Assembly (NCBI GenBank): GCA_036023115.1
Contig: JAYKKT010000056.1
Span: forward strand, 2,374,001 to 2,438,000
DNA: 64,000 bases
DNA from: Brasenia schreberi
Taxonomy: Eukaryota; Streptophyta; Magnoliopsida; Nymphaeales; Cabombaceae
Reading direction: 5' to 3'
Positions 58,659-64,000 of the stretch are shown one piece after another. Position numbers and translations under genes: made by a program. The notes under the pieces are model-generated. The model was given only the letters and a program-made list of their open reading frames with translations, ran no database searches and was not told where the DNA came from. Position 1 is the first letter of the stretch. Every line of letters begins with the position of its first letter.

Positions 58659-60604
58659 TTTGGTGCTTTTAATGAGATTTTATCTCAAAAATCATCATTT
58701 TGCTTGCTAATACATATTTTGATACCATGAGTGCTTTAAACGACAATGACATCAATATCGACTCATATGTTTCTCCTTCTTGCCTCCAAGGAGTATCTTT
58801 GGATCAGGCCAAATTGTTAGTTGTAGAAAAATGGTTGGAAGAAAATACAACTCAAATGAGACAATTATTTCAAATGATGATATAATTGAGTACCAATGCA
58901 CAAGTTCAATTGGGTGAACAGTTCCAACATCTATCTAGTTTCATCTCGCCATTACAAATTAAAATGACCAAATAGAAGCAAAAGAAGCCCTACCATTGAT
59001 ACAAATTGAATTGAGAGGATGTGAACTGTTCCACACCCACTACACTATCAAGAACAAGGTTTGTAATGTCACCATAGACATCGAGAGCTGGATAAATGTT
59101 GTGCAAAAAATTTAGATTAGTTGTGTGCGATCATCCTCATTCCTACAAGATTCATTGGTTAAACAATGAAGAGGGATTATACATCACTAAGTAGGTTAGC
59201 ATTCCTTTCTCTATTAGGAAGAACTATCGAGATGAAATACTATGTGATGTAGTTCCCATAGAAGCGGGTCACTTACTACTCGGGCGGCCATAGCAGTTCA
59301 ACCGAATGACCACTTATGATGGGTTTCACAACACCTATTCTTTCGTAAAAGACGAAAAGAAAATCACTCTCATATCACTCAGTCCAGAGCATAACTAAAA
59401 GGAGCTTGAAAACACTAATCAAAATTTTAAGCCAAATCTTGTTGTTCTTAATGAAGAAAAGAAGGACAATCTTGTTTCCTTCAGTTTAGAACAAAATTTC
59501 AGGAAAGAGAGTTGCACACCAAAAGAGACTCGATCTTCTTGCATCAATCTAAGTGATAAAATTGCTACATTGAATCCAGCAAATGAGAAACTAGCGATCG
59601 TCACTGATCCCGAAACCAATGATGCTTCCTTTAAGGAGTTGTATTCCAACTTGACTAACAAAAATGAAGGTGAGCAAAGGAATTCGGCCTCTTGTTTCCA
59701 AGTAAGCTAGCTCAATTTGATTTTAATTATGAGGTTCATCTAAGCAAAGTCTCTGTGGCCAAGCAAGCAATCTAAGTAGGTTTTCTGCAATTAAGCCTCA
59801 ATGATAAAGAATACTACATCACACCAATCGATTGTGCGACAAGAGTAAGTGTTGTTATAAAGTTTTGCTTGTTGCATATGGTAAATGATATATTTGAAGT
59901 TCCTATTGTTATTCTTTGTCCATAAGTCAAGATAAGCTTGTTTATTCATGACCTTTACTACGAAAAAAAGGTCATGACAAAGTTTCTCACAAAAGATATC
60001 ATCCTTGTTTTACATGATACAATATACTCAATCCTACTATTTCATATCTTTGCACTTGATTGTTGCAGAACTAATGAATTCATTGAGGATGAATATGTAG
60101 AAGTTTTATCATCGCAATGGAGATTGAAGCTCTAAGAGCAATCTCACTATTTTCGATACATAGTACCTAGGGTAGAATAATTTTACTTCTTGAGTCATAG
60201 CTTCTTCTAGTCTAGCCATAGTAGGTATTTGCTTACGTTGTTTTTCTAGTAGTTAAGTGTACTAGGTTTCAAGTCATGTAAGTGTCTTGGTAGGAAAACT
60301 TTGTAATGAATAGTGGCACAAACTTTTTGTAAGCTCCTGATAGGAGATCACCTTGGCATGGAAACTAAAGATCATCAACTGTTTGATTTGAAGACAAATC
60401 CTTATCAACCCCAGGAGTATGATAGGAATACAAGAGTATGCAGAGACAAGTTGGGCATGAAGAAGACATCGAAGATAAATCTCACTCGAACGGTTGCAGT
60501 GTCCACATTTAGTGAAGGACCCATGACCCGATCTAGGAATAGGGCTCAACAATTCTAGATTTAGTAGATTTGTTTTGATGCTTAAGTAGACCAACTCAAA
60601 TTCG
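58659..60604 (+). mobile_element. Reduced gypsy interior: gag end, protease and pol end only
   Basis: A gag-like piece lies at 58700-58885. The protease region is at about 59070-59340: NKVCNVTIDIESWINV, then IHWLNNEEGLYITK and ILCDVVPIEAGHLLLGRP. In the family the active site reads D-G-G-S; here D-I-E-S. Reverse transcriptase, RNase H and integrase are missing. The pol end (60313-60558) then joins LTR-B. Confidence 0.75.
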
Positions 60605-61008
60605 TATTGGAGTCTAGAATTTTTGTTTTGAGCTTTAAAATGAACTTATTTCACCTTTTGTTTTATTGGTTAAGTGGGAGGTGGACTATTTAGTAATAAT
60701 TATATTGCAAAGAGTAACATTTATTGTTGTCTATTTGATTGGTTAAGTTGAAAGGCATGTTTCCAACATAAATACCCATGTTTGTGAATAAAAGTCACTT
60801 TGGCTGTATTGCATCAAAGAAATTTGGAATTTCTTCTTCTCTTATCTCTGCCTTCAAGGTTCAGTGGTGAGTCTTGATTTCCTCTCCTTATCAATAACCC
60901 TTGTTGCAACGGATTTGAAGTTGATTAGTATTCTTTTTTTTTTATTTCTTACTTCTCATCAAACTCATTTCCCGAAGTATCTCATTTCAAGGTAAAGTAA
61001 GCACAACA
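60605..61008 (+). repeat. Gypsy LTR-B
   Basis: About 404 bp, partner of LTR-A in the same orientation. Starts TATTGGAGT and ends GCACAACA. After that the two copies diverge completely, which fixes the right border. Confidence 0.7.
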
Positions 61009-62559
61009 AGTACTAAGGAACTATGTAGTAAAATTGAAGTGATGGATAGAAATAATCAACCCTACAAGATAATGATATGCCTATGATATAGATGTACTAC
61101 TTGAAAACTTATTAACTAGCAGAGCTAGAAGAGAAGGAAGTTAGTCTCCAAAATTTTGTCAGTGACCACATACAACACTAGTATGATACAACTCTCTCTC
61201 AAGCATGACTCCTCTCTATCATTATTGAGTGTCTCCCTTGAAGTGTAAACCCTTTCATCCAATGGCCCTCTTCATTTTAGAATCTTCCTTTATACTCGAC
61301 TAATCAAGGATTCCCTTTATAGCAACCATATGTATTCATTTTCGCTTCGATCTACTTTGTTCTTCTACTTTCACACCCTTTCCCCATAAATGAATGACAG
61401 AATCGAGGTGGGTTAAGAGAAATGGACTTGTCCGGGAAAGTTCATCATGCTGATGTCAGGGCCACGAAAAAGGCCTCTCTCAACAATCGATGAAGAGGCA
61501 GGTGAGGGCGACGGTATAAGAGAACGAAGTCAGTGCTGCTTTTGTTGTTACAAAAGAAGGTTTGAAGGAGCTGCAATCTATCTCGCTCTAATTCTAACAG
61601 CTTGCCTTGAACTCAGTCATAATGGATTTCAATTCTATCCTTATTCAACTATAGTCATGTAAGTGATAGTAAGGAAAGCCTTAAATACTGATAATTTTCA
61701 AGGCCCTTTGTGCACCCACTAAGGAGTGGTTCCAATAGAACTGTCATGTCGAGTCTGACTACAATACATGTCTATGCAATCTCTCATGTCCTAAACCTAA
61801 AGAAAATAACCTACGTAGAATGGAAAAATGTTAATATTATTCATCGGTTTGAGTTCTCGAATTTCTTTCTTCAAAACTCAATCTTAGAGCAAATAGCATG
61901 CCGACCCGGAGGCCTCCCCACCATCATACCATGCTCTTATTTATTGAACTCATGAAACATGTACCATTGGGGATACCATCACAAATGGGAATTGAAATCG
62001 AACCTGTTGAAAAACCTAGAAGGCCAAGAAGAAGTACAACAATTGGCAATCAAAATATATGACTTAGGTGGACAACATGATGAGGTCATGGATGCCTAGT
62101 TCCATCCATAGACAATATTTTTGCTCATGGACAAAGTTGAGCTAGTTGAAGTGTAACCGATAGCCCAAGGACCAAGAACAAATAAAGTTTGGGCATCATG
62201 AAATAATAAATCTCTCTCGAGTCATGGGCAAAGGGGAAATATGGAACTCTCTGAGGAAGCAATGGGTGGAAAGACATTGTTAGCAAGGATGTGGGAAGAA
62301 TCTATGAAAAACAAATATGGAGGAAGACATCAAAGTGAGAGCCAGAAGCCTATCAGAAGATGTCAAAAGTGATGAAAAAATAGGAGTAGATTTTTTGAAA
62401 AGACCTTAAAAGAATAGTCTAATCTAGGTGTAGGTTTTTTGTTAGAAACATGAATGAAATCAATGAAGTATGACTCATCTCCTCAAAAGTATTGAGTAAC
62501 GAGTCATAGGTATAACATATTGCCAAAAATTGTAATGGTACCATAGCTGCCAAAAAGAA
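61009..62559. other. Gene-free stretch, likely retroelement debris
   Basis: One frame at 61447-61662 (MLMSGPRKRPLSTIDEEAGE) has no recognised family. Short phrases around 62100-62230 resemble 48340-48480 of the gypsy interior, but weakly. Confidence 0.35.
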
Positions 62560-63060
62560 CTCAGAAACCTTAAGACAACAGGAGTAATGATGAAAATGTA
62601 TGAATGTGTCAATGACCAGCCTAAGATTGATCCATTAAGATAGTCAGAGTGGGTTGCGGGAGAATTAAAATTAGAGAAACACCTCCAAATCATAAACCGA
62701 TGGAAGCTAAAAGGGTTCTTCTACAATCGTCTCTGCCATTCTATAAAAGGAGGCCAAAAGATCATAACTACATCGATCAATCATTTCCTTAATTATACTT
62801 CTGTTTTCCTTAGATTTAGTGGTAGCCTTAGCTATAGCCTTTAGGGTTTCTTTGTTAGCTTGTAGTTCCCTATTAAAATTTCTAGATCCTCAATAAGATA
62901 TATTTCGATCCATATAAGCTCTTTTTTGTTATTCTCGACAGCATGTAATTGGAAGGGATGTTGACATTCTCCAATTCGCCCCCTATTTCATTGGAATAAG
63001 AAGTGGGCCCTTCCATGCCATTTGAATTGAATTTTTCCTTACTACAACACTTACATATAA
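62560..63060 (+). mobile_element. Second copy of the gypsy LTR/leader seen at 42300-45060
   Basis: Shared in order: 'gatccattaagat', TATA-like 'ctataaaaggaggcc' (about 62735), 'tccttagatttagtggtag', 'agggtttc', and leader text 'ccatgccatttgaattga'. Both copies include LTR plus leader, so they are separate insertions or pieces of one family, not an LTR pair of one element. Confidence 0.6.
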
Positions 63061-64000
63061 CAAAACCAAACCAAGCTATTGGTTCGAGTTTGATTCCATT
63101 CAAACTGTGGCTAGTTTTATGTTAATATGAGAACAATTTCATACAACAATAGAGTTCATTGATAAGAAAAACAAAATCTCTAAATGATAACAAATTTTCA
63201 AAATGTCATACAAGATCGACAACTTTAATAAGTTCAATCATGTACCTAGTACCAACAAAGATCGATCAAAAATATGCAAATCTTAGTCATTCAAACAGAA
63301 CATAAAGAATCGGAAAGTGTGCATCCCAAATAGAATATTAATTAGGAAAGATAAATATATTATGTTCTTCCTAACCTTAATTTTGTTCAACAAAACTTGG
63401 TCTTTGAAACGTGAGCTAGTAATTTGCAGATGTGTTGCCTATGTATTAAGGTAAATGTTGATTCATTATTCGTGGAAGGCAACGGCACGAGGGCTATGTG
63501 CGTGTCTGTGAGTGAGAGAGAGAGCAAAAGAAACTTAATTAAATATGTTTTTCGGTAGGTTACTTTAGCTTTTCTTGTACCAATGAACAGGCCACAAGTA
63601 TTAAAATTGAACAAAAATCATCTTCACAATAATATATAAAATTATAAATATAGCTGTAGCCACAAACCAATAATGAGATCTTCCAAGAGATTTTATATAC
63701 ATACACTACGGCAGTTAGGGTTGCGTACCCGTACCGGGTTTGTGCCAGTACAGGTACGTATATCCGTAAATAAGGGTTGTAAAACCCCTAATTTCTTCGG
63801 TTCTGTGGCTGGATGTTGTGTACTCTCTCTGGTACTCTGTGCTCATCACCGGCGGGAGACGGGCGACCATTCACGGGCGGGATCACGGCAACGATCATCC
63901 AGAGATTTTGAAGGTTCTCACCTCTCTCTTTGAGGTTTTAGGTGAGGAACCATCGATTAGATGCACACAATCATGCTAGATTGATCGTGTTTTTCATGCG
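63061..64000. other. Gene-free end of window
   Basis: A (GA)n run lies near 63513-63525. The last 300 bases are less AT-rich with 'gtacccgtaccggg' and 'ccagtacaggtac' motifs and could be a leader or the start of an element. No coding region can be supported. Confidence 0.45.

Noticed and set aside
57971..60594. Two similar minus-strand frames as a duplicated gene (57971-58252, 60274-60594)
   Set aside because: They are antisense shadows of the repeated gypsy pol ends.
42300..63060. A single 20-kb gypsy element with LTRs at both extremes
   Set aside because: Both copies contain leader sequence beyond the LTR, so the right one is not a 3' LTR.

Overview
This window is plant nuclear DNA, most likely from a flowering plant. 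It is AT-rich and full of plant transposon types. The two host genes I can name belong to plant families and have plant-style introns: a WRC-domain protein, and a CstF64-like protein of the ESP1 type (hinge plus C-terminal domain, no RRM). I cannot name the species. I see no bacterial, organellar or CRISPR features.

Layout. 1-5000: gene-free, with microsatellites, a 184-bp tandem duplication and a large inverted repeat (arms 2397-3440 and 3808-4807) ending just before the first host exon. 5025-22060: seven exons of an ESP1/CstF64-like gene on +. They have decayed: four in-frame stops, a lost splice acceptor, a damaged exon border and a 4-base deletion in the last exon. The 12.6-kb intron 2 holds a hAT element with an 8-bp target duplication, a second hAT remnant, a hAT-type MITE, an L1-type LINE and an 84-bp LINE tail. 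A Copia-type LTR element fills intron 4. A tRNA-derived SINE lies downstream (22489-22671).

22685-37000: mainly transposon debris. It includes a hAT transposase remnant with DUF4371-like sequence, diverged repeats, a GC-rich coding-like block (32130-33530), a long TA microsatellite and an internally deleted LINE with a perfect 17-bp target duplication. 37294-39121: the only clearly intact gene, a four-exon WRC-domain protein of 276 residues. 40810-41058 holds a coding-like frame I do not recognise.

42300-64000: nested retroelements. A Ty3/gypsy LTR at about 42300-45060 is split by a hAT element (42688-44915). A decayed gypsy interior (protease, RT, RNase H) follows to about 50060. Then come another LTR-like leader, a 174-bp hAT MITE, a near full-length LINE on minus (53440-56405), a gypsy element reduced to its protease region between two LTRs (58263-61008), and a second copy of the first gypsy leader (about 62560-63060).

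No coherent pathway or new multi-gene system is encoded here. The main points of interest are the layered decay of an ESP1-like gene (a family linked to RNA 3'-end formation and silencing), the long hairpin-forming repeat beside it, and several insertions dated relative to one another by their target duplications. All exon borders were read by eye from splice signals and family similarity; no searches were run.
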